32,246 bases of DNA from Cylindrobasidium torrendii FP15055 ss-10 (GCA_000934385.1 KN880693.1:1-32246); one strand, 5' to 3'; counted from the stretch's first letter, positions 10,320 through 21,418 are shown. Made by a program: numbers and translations. Notes: generated by a model not told the origin, from the sequence alone.

Positions 10320-11159
10320 ATGGTCGCCAACACATCCTGCATTCTTACTCCTCGCAACGTGTCTCGTCGGGTTTCGGCCCACACGGCGCGCAAGGTTTCG
10401 CCTCTTGGCCAGAAACAATTCCAATCTCGCAACGTGCGCCGCCAGAGGCGCACTGCACGCACCACACGCGCGCTTCCGACCTACGCCGCGTCTGCTCCCG
10501 CGGAGGACATTCGCGCCCCTGCTGCCATCCCTGCCGACTATCTGTGCGATGAGCTGGCAAGCGCCTTTGGCCCTGCCCTGCTTTTCTCTCAGGCAAGCAC
10601 CCGCATTACGCGCACCAATGACACCATTCTGCCGTCGAGCCTTCCGGCAACTACATTCACCACCGTTCCCGCCTCACACATCATCGCCGTTGGCGCGCCA
10701 TCATCGAGCAACGTGTCCCTCCACGCGGCGCATCACGACGTGATCCTCGGCCACTGCAACCGGGTCCCCGCCCTCTCGGCGCCGGTCGATGTGCCCGCCG
10801 GCCACCTTCCAGTCCAGACCCTCGTACTTCCACACCCATCGAGCTTCTCGGCGCTCAACGAATATTTCTGCGTGCACCGCCAGGACTTGCTCCTCCGCCG
10901 CATCCAGCCGCGCCTCAACATTTTCGGCTCCCAGACACACACCGCGACTTGCGCGAAGAACGTGCTGGATGATGCTGCCATTGCACAACACGCCGAGTCT
11001 CTCCGCAGCGTTCCCGTCGCACAACTGCAGGCAACGCTTCAGTGGACCAAAGGCCTCGCAGCCAACATGATTGCCCTCGGGGTCAGCCAAACCGGCGCCT
11101 GGGAGGTTCTCGACGCCGCCGCGCGCATTCACGATGCCGCTATCAATGCTTCTCTATGA
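10320..11159 (+). CDS. Probable Clp1-like (clampless) protein
   Basis: Intronless, 279 aa, unusual among its intron-rich neighbours. The N-terminal 50 residues are very basic (Arg-rich, NVRRQRRTARTTR). The rest carries LPATTFTTVPASHIIAVGAPSSSNV, a HHDVIL block, LVLPHPSSFSALNEYFCVHRQDLLL, and a helical C-terminus with WTKGLAANMIALGVSQTGAWEVLDAA. The pattern of 'IPASHIIAVGAPSSS', a PHPxSF segment and a WEVLDAA helix resembles what I remember of Clp1-like proteins. In mushrooms and smuts these act downstream of mating-type homeodomain genes in clamp formation and dikaryotic growth. I cannot verify the match here, so the family call is tentative while the coding call is strong. Confidence 0.6.
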   Translation: MVANTSCILTPRNVSRRVSAHTARKVSPLGQKQFQSRNVRRQRRTARTTRALPTYAASAPAEDIRAPAAIPADYLCDELASAFGPALLFSQASTRITRTNDTILPSSLPATTFTTVPASHIIAVGAPSSSNVSLHAAHHDVILGHCNRVPALSAPVDVPAGHLPVQTLVLPHPSSFSALNEYFCVHRQDLLLRRIQPRLNIFGSQTHTATCAKNVLDDAAIAQHAESLRSVPVAQLQATLQWTKGLAANMIALGVSQTGAWEVLDAAARIHDAAINASL

Positions 11160-11451
11160 TCTTCTTCACGCTTTCCTCATACATGGCTCGACCGCTCTCC
11201 TCATATGGTTTCGCACACACTTGCATGCACTTGTTCATTATCATTATTTTATTCATCTTATGGCATCCAATATTCAATAGGCAAACATGTACTCTTCTTT
11301 ACAACACTATCATCCTAGCATAAACTGTACAAATCCAAAAAAGACTTGAATAATCCTTCCCTTATGTGTGACTTTGGGCACTAACTTGAGATGAGAACGA
11401 GGTTAGGACCGGCTTCAATACAGACGGTCTGACTCCTTACAAGCCACCACC

Positions 11452-12950
11452 ATGGCTAGTCCTATACGAGGGCTTCGACTGGCGCTCAACGCGGGAGGCA
11501 AATTCAAGGCCAAGGTCGTCATGATCATATTTCGTGCACATCCATTCAGCTAGGGCTGACGAGAGGGTGGTAGGCACCAGAGTTCTCGGTTGACTATCTC
11601 GTTGTTGGCGGAGGTGCGTCCATCCGCCAATCGTTATGAAATAACTCTTTGACACCACCCAGGTGTCGTCGGACTCGCACTGGCGCGTTTTCTGGCCGAG
11701 AGATATCCTGGGAAGTCAACATATTTGGTCGAAAGACATAGTCGCGTCGGAGAGGAGACTAGGTGCGCCTGACCGCGCAGATCTCGTGCACTCCCTTACG
11801 CCTTTTGCAGCTCCAGAAACTCCGAAGTCTTACATTCTGGTGCGCGCTAGCATCCGGCTATCTTGTGTTCGTTATAACGAGACCATAAGGCCTCTACTAC
11901 CCTCCGGATTCTCTCAAGACACGGCTATGTATTCGTGGTCGGCAAATGCTTTACGACTATTGCAGTCGTGCTGGTGTCCCCCACAAGAAGACAGGCAAAC
12001 TCGTCGTCGCGCAAGAACATCAGATGAATTACATCCAATCTCTTTATGCAAAGTCGTTGACCCTCCAGGCTCCACCAAAGTCCAATCTCGCCCCCACACA
12101 AGTCCTACCCACGAAACTCATCTCCGGCGACGAGGCGCGCAAAATGGAGCCTAGTCTTTCGCCTTCCATCGTCGGCGCCCTATGGTCCCCCGAAACAGGC
12201 ATCGTCGACTCACACGCTCTCATGGAAAGTTTCGAGAAAGACTTGGTGGACACGGACGGGGGCGAGGTCGTCTTATCGACTTCCGTCGTGCGCGTCGACC
12301 CAGCAGACGCCAATATTGGTGGCTGGAACGTCCAGATGCTTACTGCAGGCTCAGAAGAGCCGGACCCCATTCACGCTCGCACACTCATCAACGCTGCTGG
12401 CCTAGCCGCGCCCTACATCATCAATGCCATCCTGCCTTCCGACCAGCACATCCCAATGTACTTTGCCCGCGGATCCTATGTATCCTACAAAGGCCCTGGT
12501 GTCGGGGGTGTCCAGCATCTCATCTATCCATGCCCAGAAACAATGGCGAACAAGAACAAGGATGCCTTCAGTGGGCTCGGGACGCATCTTACATTGGACA
12601 TGGAAGGCAAGATCAAGTTCGGCCCAGATGTCGAGTGGCTGGCGCCGCCAGGAAATGATGATGTGGATTTCTGGAGGGAACATCTTGTACCGAATGATTC
12701 AAGAATTGGCCAGATGCATCAGGCAGTAACGAGTTATCTTCCTGGCGTGACACTGGAGGGTATGGCTATGGACTACGTCGGCGTGCGTCCGAAGATTGCT
12801 GGTCCTGGCGCACCATTCCAGGATTTTGTGATTCAGAAAGATGGTCAGGATGAGTCGATGATTAGCCTCTTAGGCATTGAAAGCCCCGGGCTCACGAGCA
12901 GTATGGCTTTGGCAGAGTATGTTGTGGATGGGTTAATTGGCATCCGATGA
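11452..12950 (+). CDS. L2HGDH: L-2-hydroxyglutarate dehydrogenase, mitochondrial
   Basis: Five exons: 11452-11514, 11574-11613, 11663-11762, 11811-11839 and 11890-12950, giving about 430 aa. After a short basic N-terminus (IRGLRLALNAGGKFKAK, possible mitochondrial presequence) comes the FAD dinucleotide fold DYLVVGGGVVGLALA, split by an intron at the glycines. [26 protein letters not shown] follows, a signature of the DAO-type L2HGDH/LhgO group. Later LINAAGLAAPYI, LGTHLTLDMEGKIKFGPDVEW and YVGVRPKIAGPG are typical. The C-terminal LLGIESPGLTSSMALAEYV closes the FAD fold. The enzyme oxidises L-2-hydroxyglutarate to 2-oxoglutarate, a metabolite-repair reaction. The first intron's donor (GTCGTC at 11515) is weak; GTCATG at 11518 would add one codon. 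The fourth intron ends in AAG. Confidence 0.92.
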
Positions 12951-13079
12951 AGTTATGTATGTAAGTAGACCAAATAATCCAAAGTGTGGTTACAAGGAAG
13001 GTGGTATGTATGATAAGTGGACAGAAAGTCGTTTTTGAGCACAACAGGTAACGTTGACGTACATAATGAAATAGCAAAA

Positions 13080-13810
13080 TCAAGCTAAAGGGAGACTGCG
13101 ACGAGATTTAAAGTTGCGAGGCAGAGGTTTCTGGTAGCGCTGGATAGGTGCTTCGTCGGTGGGGGTCTTGGGTTCGGGCGAAGAGGATGGGGAGCGCGAA
13201 ATTCGCCTGGTGTAGAGAGTGGCGTGAGGTCGCTCAGCCTTATTAAGGGTTGCATCTGTTTTGGGCTTCTCTGGCGGGTTACGCTCGGGAATGGGGTCTC
13301 CGCCGTTTATAGCATTCTTGACCAGCTCATGCACGTCTTCGTCTGCAAGTTCATCTGCCGCATACTCACTGCGAACTCGAGCATAGAGCTTCTGCAATAC
13401 CTTGTCAGTAATCTCTCTCAAGCAGCGAGCGAAGTCGAATCACGCACATCATAGGCAGATGCCTCGACCTTGGCCACCTCTTTGGCACTTTTCTCTCTCT
13501 TCAACAGAGCGGGAGGAATCAATCTGCTACACGAGCCCGCTCTTGCACGCCCGCGCGTCCTGCGCACAGGCAGTGGGCTAGCCTCGTCCCTCTCCTCAAT
13601 TGGAACCTGGAACCCATTGTCCGCACATGGCATCCAAAGTCCATTCTCATCCGTAATCTGTCCTTCGGCTCGCAGTGTGTTGGCATCCTCCTCCGGGGTG
13701 GTGGGAAGATCAAGTACAGGTTTGAACGGACGCGGTGGAGAATAGTACTGGAATGTCGGCCCGCTAAAAGTGGAGACAGTGGCAGAGCGCCTGCGCATTG
13801 TTGAGGCCAT
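13080..13810 (-). CDS. Unrecognised basic protein (224 aa)
   Basis: Two exons, 13448-13810 and 13080-13391, joined across a 56-bp GTGCGT..CAG intron in phase 0. The N-terminus has RRRSATVSTFSGPTFQYYSPP and a PFKPVLDLPTTPEEDANTLR segment. The middle holds an Arg-rich VRRTRGRARAG and the helical LLKREKSAKEVAKVEASAYD. The splice then joins KLYARVRSEYAADELADEDVHELV. The tail is rich in Pro, Ser and Arg. I know no domain of this form. Clean splicing, a TATAAG 69 bp upstream and an A-rich start context support a real gene. It converges with L2HGDH, with only 129 bp between stops. Composition suggests a nuclear or intrinsically disordered protein, which is an inference. Confidence 0.7.
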
Positions 13811-14127
13811 AGGAAAAGGACGTAGCAGAGATAAGAGGGTGGTGAAGGTGCTGGTGGTGAAGCCGATAGTGGTTACTACTTATAAAGGGTGGGACACTGG
13901 TACCGGGCCTGAGATCTGAGAGGCCATCTTGTCACGCTGACAAAGAGCAAAAAGGACAAAGAGAAGCAGGCCTATCCCGCATATGGGCATGTACGCTCGG
14001 TTGTAGCAATGAGCCGTTGTGCTAGACGGAATGAAAATCACGGATGGTGATCCCTAGGCCAGCGAACTACTGCAACATTCGAAAACAATGAAATCATTCA
14101 GAAAACACTAAGCAAATGACGGATAAT
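13811..14127. other. Intergenic, 317 bp
   Basis: This holds the promoter of the 13080-13810 gene and the 3' flank of SHG1, both on the minus strand. No further gene is seen. Confidence 0.5.
13879..13884 (-). promoter_or_regulatory. TATA box for the 13080-13810 gene
   Basis: TATAAG on the minus strand about 69 bp upstream of ATG 13810, within a near-palindromic CTTTATAAG. Confidence 0.5.
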
Positions 14128-14902
14128 TCAGACAGAGGCCGGCTCTGTCTTCTCTGCATTCGACGGTGGCTCAGCGACAGGTTCAACGAGCGGCTGAGGG
14201 TCTACTTCCATTGGGACGGGCGCCTCGACCGCAACCGGTGGAATTGGCACCTGATTGGGATTGTCTTGCAAGCCTACAACGACAGTTTCCCCGTGCATAG
14301 GCGTCGTCAAACGGTCCAATGGCACTTTGTTAGGCGATTCAGATCCCCCCGCGCGTAAAGGAGTTGATTGTGACGAATCCACGGACTTGACGGGTGATTT
14401 TGACACAGACCGGATGCCTCGCGACTCTTGGAGGACACGATAAGCCGATGTGTGGATGGTGTCTAGCAAACTTCCGTTTGCCAGCGAAGGAACCTCGTCT
14501 ACCGCACGCGTCACAACCGGCCGTCTTGGAAAGTGTGAATACAACAAATAACAACAGACTGCCAACGCACCTGTTTATTTCCTCCATTAACTCTTCATGG
14601 ATCTTCGATTCCATATTGAAACGCAGCTTCTGGTCTGCTATAAGCCGCTCCTTGAGGATAGTCTCTACGCGCGCCTTGAACTCTTCGATGTTGTCCTAGC
14701 TTCGGTGTCGGCAAGCCGAGTCACATTCAGCCAAAAGCTGAACGTACACGTCCTTCAAATTCGGCGAACAGCTCTCGGCGGAGGCGTGCAAATTCTCCTG
14801 ATGACTTGAATCTGGTGTGTATCCATTGAGGATGCAAAATGGAAGGCAAACAGATGACAAGGCGTACGCCTGGACGAGTTGGTCTGGATTGGTGATTGAC
14901 AT
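14128..14902 (-). CDS. SHG1: COMPASS (Set1C) component Shg1
   Basis: Four exons: 14868-14902, 14748-14811, 14571-14695 and 14128-14524, giving 206 aa. The joined N-terminus reads MSITNPDQLVQAF, KSSGEFARLRRELFAEFEGR, then DNIEEFKARVETILKERL, KIHEELMEEINRRPVVTRAV. This is the BOD1/Shg1 signature: a '(K)SGEFDxLRRELxAxF' helix, a short linker, and 'FKxRVExIxxxRL'. The tail is Ser/Pro-rich and acidic with no domain. Shg1 is a small subunit of the Set1 histone H3K4 methyltransferase complex. All introns are 46-56 bp (14812-14867, 14696-14747, 14525-14570). An in-frame ATG at 14986 would add 28 residues; the later start was preferred because it sits immediately before the conserved core and has A at -3, but both are possible. 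Confidence 0.85.
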
Positions 14903-16127
14903 AGTGGTGAGTTGCCAACAACGGTCGGCCGATGCCGAGGCATCATGACTTCCTAGCCCGCTCGTAAAGTAGATCGTGTTCGCCATCCTATTTCATGCAT
15001 TCGATCCATGACAAAACGAGAAGAGCCTGATGTCTTTTGATGGACTACGAGCACGATGCTAGCATTGCTGTCATAGGTATATTCGAGTTAGGACGGCCTC
15101 TGAGTTGCAACTTTTTTTAGATTCTGTCCTTCGAGCAGCCATTTGACTATGTCAAACGAGGAATCGTTTTGTCAAACGAGGAATCGTTTTCATGGCAGAT
15201 CCCACATCAATCAAAGGCTTGAGCAAGTACTACCATGCACCCATCAATTCTAATCCTGCTACGAAGCACCGCTAAGGGAAGTTAAATGCGTGAAAGTGCC
15301 GTGGGCAATACATAGCACAACCTTGCCACTGGCACAACATACGATGTTGGAAAATTTACTGCGACATGGACCTTGTTGAGCTGGAAGAATGGGTATTGAC
15401 CATGTTGGACTGGACGATAGACAAAGGCGGCCAGAGTTTCGAGGATTCCGCTGGATCCAGTGCTGAGAAACAAGGATATGTCTCTGAATTAGGTGTTCTA
15501 TCCAATGGATCTACCTGGCCATGATATATGGTAATGAATTCTCACCTTTTGGTTTGAGATCGACACGCCCAGTAACCCCGATCGGTCGAGAAGAGAACAA
15601 TGAGGGTTACATAACTTCGCCCGATTGGGAAGTGAGTATACTCGTCATTTCTGCAACCCAGAGTGATCTTGGCTCTGCAAGAAGGCACCGCTAATATGTA
15701 CAAAACATATTCACGCCTTGATGATTCTTTGCGGCCCATCTGTGACTCGTCGGACCGGCAATGGGAGAATGCGTAAACTTCGAAAACCACAGCTGCTCTC
15801 GGCGGAAACGAGTCAAGGGGGGGAGTTAAATGCCAGTGCTCTGGAGCTTTTGCCTCCTCCAACTCTCAAGACCTCAGAGTCGACAAAACGCGATATGTGA
15901 TCCTACTACGTTGACGATTGAAGGTAGATGCCCAATGTGGATTTTGTTCTGGGACGACGAGGAAGGGCTCACAAATGTCCAATATGACAAGTGGCAAGCT
16001 TGGTATACACATGGATGTAAGTAACAAGATAAATATCAATCTGTACACGGTTGATAACTTTGAATATTAAATAAAAACGGTTATCCGCTGGTAGGAATGC
16101 AGCAGTCTCGAAACTGGTTTGACAGTA
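14903..16127. other. 1.2 kb without a convincing gene
   Basis: This contains the SHG1 5' flank and the P450 3' flank. A 52-codon plus-strand frame at 15366-15524 (MDLVELEEWVLTMLDW start) looks protein-like and could be an exon. I could not extend it by plausible splicing on either side. Frames on the other strand near 15282-15862 show no family. It may hold a decayed gene or a non-coding transcript. Confidence 0.45.
15151..15190. repeat. Two perfect 20-bp tandem copies
   Basis: The unit GTCAAACGAGGAATCGTTTT occurs twice back to back with no mismatch, at 15151-15170 and 15171-15190. The unit itself contains a near-palindromic AAACGAGGAATCGTTT. It lies about 165-290 bp upstream of the possible SHG1 starts. 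Confidence 0.95.
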
Positions 16128-18185
16128 CTAGTTCTCTTCTTCCATGATCAACTCGATTGCCTTCTTCGACCGCGGGAGGATTGTGCACGGGAAAGGCTTG
16201 GGATGGCTGAGAGTCGTTAGTGACCCCTTCTGTCCGGAATTTTGAGCGTCGTCACCTTATCGTCCCACTCGTTTGCTCGTGTCCTGTCACCCGGTCCATC
16301 TTGACATCCAAAGGAGTTCCCGCCCCGTCGATACCCTGCGAGATATCGAAGACAGCTACGGACATGGCGCAGGCAATCCAAAGGGAGGCTTCCGCGAGGA
16401 GTAAACCTGGACAGATCCTTGGAATGGTCAGGACAGCGTCAGCGAGGATAACAAGCCTGCTCACCGTCTTCCGAAGCCGAAGCATATCTCACGGGGGTCA
16501 AGCTCTGCCTGTCGTCCATCAGTGCTGATGAACCGGTCGGGATTGAATTCCATGGGGTCCTTGTATGTAGCCGGGTCGTGGGTCATTTTCCTGAATTGTG
16601 GCCATGAGTATGGCCAAGGTATGGTGTTGAACAAACTGCATTACCAGATATTTGGAATTATAAGAGAACCTTTGGGGATGAAAAACCCTTCATGTACATC
16701 ATCTTCCTTGGTACGATGCGGGACGCCTTGCCACCGGTCAAAATTTTGGATAGTAAACTAGTAGAAAAGTGCAAACCGGTCGGGACGACACTGTTCCACC
16801 GCAAGACCTCCTTGGTCAAGGCATTGATATATGGTAGATCCTTTTGGTCACTGAAGCCCGGGAGACGGTCTTGACCAACGACTGCATCAATTTCCGCGCG
16901 AGCCTTTTTCGCTACCTCCGGGTGCGTTGACAGGGCGAGGAAAAGAGAATAAAATGCTGATACAGTCTGCCAATGGAGCGAGTTAGATGGTGTATACAAA
17001 CAGCAGGGGGATGTACGTACAGTGTCAGCGCCCCCGCTGTAAAGCGACGCGGAAGCCCACTTCAAATCCAGAATTTCGTTAGAGTCGAGCTCGCCGCTCT
17101 CCAGAGCGGACGATGTAAAGGATAGCATTGCGTTGCCTGTCGACTACGGGAAACACATCAGCACAATGGTTTTATAATAATCAACACTTATGCAGATACT
17201 AACCATCTGTCTTTTGACGAATTCGAACGGCAGGTCAACCATCTGAGACAAGGTATATCTCCACTTCTTCGCTGTCGTTTTGAACCCGGCACCAGGCATC
17301 CAGTCCGGTACGTACTTCACTACAAATTGGTCAATTTCGCATAGCAATAGTCTCGCGTGAAGACTCACAGGCCGGGAGGACGTCCACCAGAAAGGCGCCA
17401 GCCGTGCTGCACGCAGAGAATTGCTCGGTGGCCTCGTCCGCAAGTTGAATAAAAGGGTCGGACTCTTCCTGAATCTCATAGCCGTGAGAGATGCGAAGCA
17501 CAATGGCACCGGTAGACCTGCGCCAACTGTAAGTAACAAAGCGTGTTCAAAGGATAGTGCTGACTTTCGAACGTGTTCAGCGAGAAGGTGAGGTGTCGAA
17601 AGAACACGGCGCAAAAAGCGCTTCATTTCCAATTCTTCTATTGGATGGTATTTCTTCATGACAGACTGAGTTCCAATCATGTTGTGGAACGTTTTGCGAA
17701 ACGTTCTGAAGCGATCACCGTATTGCAGAAGAACTAGTCTATAAGCGTCGACATTAGCGAAGACTTGACTGAGGCGAAGAGCGAATAACGGACGTATTCT
17801 CCCAGCCAACGAGTTCGCCGCCCATAGGAAAGACAGGGCGCTCCGAGTAAATGGAGCTCTTCTTCTCGAGCATGTCGATAGCTGCGCGCGCAGAATTGAG
17901 GACGACGATAGTTTGGCCGAGGATGGTCACCGATGAGATGTCGCCTCACATGAGGTCAGACTACAGGGCCCTGCGGTCACTAGGACGCTTACCGTAAACT
18001 TCTCCCCATTTTGCGAAGGTTAGCCAAGGCTTTTCGACAGGCATATCCTTGAGATTTCCGATGAGAGGAAGACCTTTTGGACCAGGAGGTAACTGTGTCG
18101 TGCGTGGTTTCGACGAGAGGATGCGATGAAGAAGGAAGACGGCGACAAGCCCAAAGAGGGCGTCGAGGTGGTAGATGGAAGCCAT
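16128..18185 (-). CDS. Cytochrome P450 monooxygenase, microsomal
   Basis: Eleven exons: 17993-18185, 17794-17944, 17565-17738, 17369-17517, 17204-17319, 17021-17143, 16777-16966, 16645-16726, 16465-16590, 16256-16417 and 16128-16206. They give 514 aa, a standard length. The N-terminus has a membrane anchor (LDALFGLVAVFLLHRIL) and the proline hinge QLPPGPKGLPLIGN. Later blocks are PMGGELVGWENT, the I-helix GGADTT, ExxR as EVLR, the PxxFxPxRF-type region MEFNPDRF, and the heme loop FGFGRRICPG with its cysteine. The order and 'SIYSERPVFPMGGELVGW' style resemble basidiomycete P450s often annotated as O-methylsterigmatocystin oxidoreductase-like. That label reflects homology only and the substrate is unknown. 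Every splice keeps frame. No other secondary-metabolism gene lies nearby. Confidence 0.93.
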
Positions 18186-18806
18186 GGGGGGAAGGTGGGG
18201 GAAGGTGAGGAAAAGTTAGACGCTCTCAAGCACATCACGTCCTTCTTATAACTCTCTGACTGGGGTACAGCTCGGCGATCCGCTCTGGCAGATAGAGCGC
18301 TGAACGAAATTCTGCGAGAAGCCAATCAACTCCGATGATATGGAATAGTGCGGCGTGCCTTCATTCATGAGAGAGGCTTGCCTTGGAGAGAAATTTATCA
18401 GGTGAAATTTGGTGGAATAATTGAATTTTTTTTTGCAGCACTGGTCAACAGTCAGAGTCCTAAGGCTTCAAGATGGCGGAGCTTGGAGCCCGACGCTGGC
18501 GCCACTGCGAGCATGATGCTCGTCAACTGCACGGAGAATCGCTGAGCTTCTTTAGCGCCCTTCTCGAGCTTGTTCGACAAAACTCGTGTGGATGAAACGG
18601 TCAGCCTGTCCGTCGCAAACTTCCTGGTTGCTAGAGACGAATCACAAGACTTGATAGTGACTTTGACGTCCAACTCCGCATCGAATGTGCATCGAGTGGT
18701 GGCGGATCGTGTTTGGACATGTTAGGTAGAGGCCTTGTGCATGGCCGGCCTCAGTTCAAGCTTAGTCTCTGACGTTCATTAGCCACTGTCTACTACATTA
18801 CGCGCC
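18186..18806. other. Divergent intergenic region, P450 / NOT3
   Basis: 621 bp carry both promoters. A minus-strand frame through 18452-18673 (IKSCDSSLATRKFATDRLTV... ending near HLEALGL) is longer and more protein-like than expected by chance. It lacks a good start codon, and I could not build a gene around it. Confidence 0.45.
18245..18250 (-). promoter_or_regulatory. TATA box of the P450 gene
   Basis: TATAAG on the minus strand, 60 bp upstream of the P450 ATG at 18185. Confidence 0.5.
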
Positions 18807-21418
18807 ATGGCGGCACGGAAACTACAAAGTGAGCTACAACGCCGCACTTTGAATCGCTTGGGAATGACTGTTGGACTTCAGCCGAAATCGACCGGACTCT
18901 TAAAAAGGTCGCGGAGGGCGTTGAGCTGTTCGAAAGTATCTACGACAAGATGCAGGCGGCCACAAACCAGACCCAGAAGGAGAAGCTCGAGACGGATTTG
19001 AAAACACAAATCAAGAAGCTTCAACGATTGCGGGACCAAATCAAGACCTGGGTCGCGAGCAACGACATCAAGGACAAGTCGTCTTTGGTGGACAACCGCA
19101 AACTTATCGAGACAGTGAGGCACCTGCCCTGTATGCTCATGGAGGTCCTAACAATCTGCTTGTAGCAAATGGAAAAGTTCAAAGCGTGCGAGAAAGAGAT
19201 GAAGACGAAAGCGTTTTCCACCATTGGGCTGATCCAAGCTGCCAAACTCGACCCGAAGGAACAGGAGAAGGAGGAAGAAACACAATGGCTATCAGCAAAG
19301 GTGGAAGAGATGCAGATGCAGATTGAGCAAGCAGAGGCAGAAATCGAGGCTCTACAAGGGACAGGGAAGAAGGGCCGTAAGGCGAGTGCGGCTGCTGGTC
19401 GCGTTGATGAACTGGAGCATATGAACGAACGTCGGAAATGGCACGTCTCGCGGATAGAACTTGTTCTGCGGCTCCTCCAGAACGGTACTCTCACCACAGA
19501 AAGGTGCATGACATTACACGACGATGTGTCATATTTCGTGGAAAGTAATCAGGTGTGTACTCTGTTTTCAGTGCGACAGTGCCGTAGTGCTAACTCGATG
19601 GTAGGAAGAGGACTTTGACGAGGATGAGGGTATCTACGACGAGCTAAATCTTGACGAGGAAGAGGAGAAGTTCGGCATTGCCGCCGCAGAAGAGGAAGAA
19701 AGTGATTCAGATAATGCTAGCGAACGTACGTCTCGTCTCGCCTTTCGATGTACAGCAGCCATCTTATACTCATCAGCGGCTGTGGAACTTCCTATACCTC
19801 CGCGAACACCCAAGAAACACGAAAAGGAGAAAGAGAAAGAAGAAGATCATCCCACCAAACCCCAGGAAAGCCCAGTTCTTAAGAAGGCGAATACATCGTT
19901 ACAATTACGCAGTACGTTTGCTTTCTCGAAAAGCGGCTTGGATCTCATATTTTGTAGAGCATTCAATAGACTGTGCGCATGTCCGTCCGTTTCTACCATT
20001 CGTATCCTTACATCCCCCCAGCGAAACCCCCGCCCAACTTGAGCTTCACAGCACAATCTATGTCGAGCGTCGTCAAATCAGGACTCCCTACACCAAGACC
20101 CGCGGCACAACTACCTCCCATACGATATTCAACCGTTGTAAATCAAACCGCACCTACTTCGGCTACATCGCAAACAGCACCTTCATCTGCACAGGCTGTG
20201 TCGTCAAGTACACCTACTACAGTACCCACACCGTCGACGCCATCGACAGTGCCGTCAACCGCTCAAGGTGTAGACCCTCTATCCTCCCCGAGCGCTTCAC
20301 ATTTGTCGGTCACAAGCCCAATGCTGTCTTCAGCTGCATCCTTCCAGCCGGATGGCTCGTTTTACTCCAGCGCTGACTCTCCAGCGGTCTCAGAAGCCGT
20401 ACCAAGCGAGGGTCCTGCCGCTACATCATCTCCTCAGCAAATCCTTGCGACACGCAAAGGTAACGCTTGTTTTATGGTGATAAATATCTTTTCGAACGAA
20501 TCATATAGACTCTCCACCGAGAACGGTACTCCAATCTCCGGGTGCAACTGTAAGTCTTTCACACGTCGCGAAAGCGTGTCATTGCTCACATCTGTTTAGC
20601 ACGCATTAGCTGTGGAACCATCCTCACACGCGTCTCTGCCCTCACCTCTACCACAACAAGTGCAGCAACGTACTGTGTCCCCACCCTCATCATCCCTTGA
20701 CCCACCTCCTGGATTTGCTTCGAGCAAGGCGCCAGGCGGAGAAACGCAGCAGTCGCAGCCTGCGAGGACCATGCCTGGCCTATCTGATCTGGTGGTATCG
20801 TTCGAGAATGTTAAGCAGAAGGGTGCGTGTTCTTTATGTAAGATGGTGCGTGCCAAACTGATGCGTTCTCAACCAGCTTTCCGTATGTCCAACCACGAGC
20901 AAGTGCATAAGATCTTGGAGGGCGGAATGGCAAACCGTCCTGAACCGCATGACACCGAGAAGTACTTGCTCTTCTTGTCTGGGAAGTTCGCCTAGCTGAT
21001 CTCTCTCAAGGCCCAAGTACTACGTTCCGAGGCATCAGTTCCACACTGCAAGCTACTATCCTCAGACGCCGCTGGCATTGCTCAGTACACAAGCAATCTT
21101 CCAACAACTTGATGTTGAGACGCTGTTCTACGTGTTCTACTACCTGCCTGGAACATACCAACAGTACGTTGCGTGTTATATTCTAGGTGCCATGCTTAAC
21201 AACATTGACGTAGATACCTCGCGGCAAAGGAACTGAAGCGCCAGTCGTGGAGGTTCCACATCAAGTATTTGACCTGGTTCCAGAGACACTCTGAGCCTCA
21301 GGCCATCACAGAGGACTACGAGCAAGGAGTCTATGTGTACTTTGACTGGGAGGGCTCCTGGTGCCAACGCAAGAAGAGTGATTTCCGCTTCGAGTACCGT
21401 TATCTTTCTGAGGAGTAG
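18807..21418 (+). CDS. NOT3: CCR4-NOT complex subunit Not3/Not5
   Basis: Eleven exons: 18807-18828, 18882-19114, 19166-19552, 19605-19725, 19777-19911, 20022-20459, 20509-20549, 20600-20822, 20877-20961, 21011-21163 and 21214-21418, giving 680 aa. The N-terminal Not3 coiled coil is clear: [17 protein letters not shown], then [52 protein letters not shown], and an Arg/Trp block [17 protein letters not shown]. An acidic [14 protein letters not shown] stretch and a long Ser/Thr/Pro linker follow. The C-terminal NOT box has [42 protein letters not shown], and [23 protein letters not shown]. The subunit links the deadenylase scaffold to targets in mRNA decay and repression. The 110-bp intron 19912-20021 was chosen because only that acceptor restores the frame. 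Confidence 0.95.

Noticed and set aside
10701..11132. Minus-strand frame of 143 aa opposite the Clp1-like gene
   Set aside because: Antisense shadow in a G+C-rich exon; composition mirrors the sense codons and no family is seen.
15282..15862. Two minus-strand frames (63 and 106 aa) as exons of a gene
   Set aside because: I could not join them with consensus splice sites into a sensible protein, and no motif is visible in either.
16128..21418. A secondary-metabolism cluster around the P450
   Set aside because: Neighbours are Shg1 and Not3, both housekeeping. No synthase, transporter or pathway regulator is adjacent.
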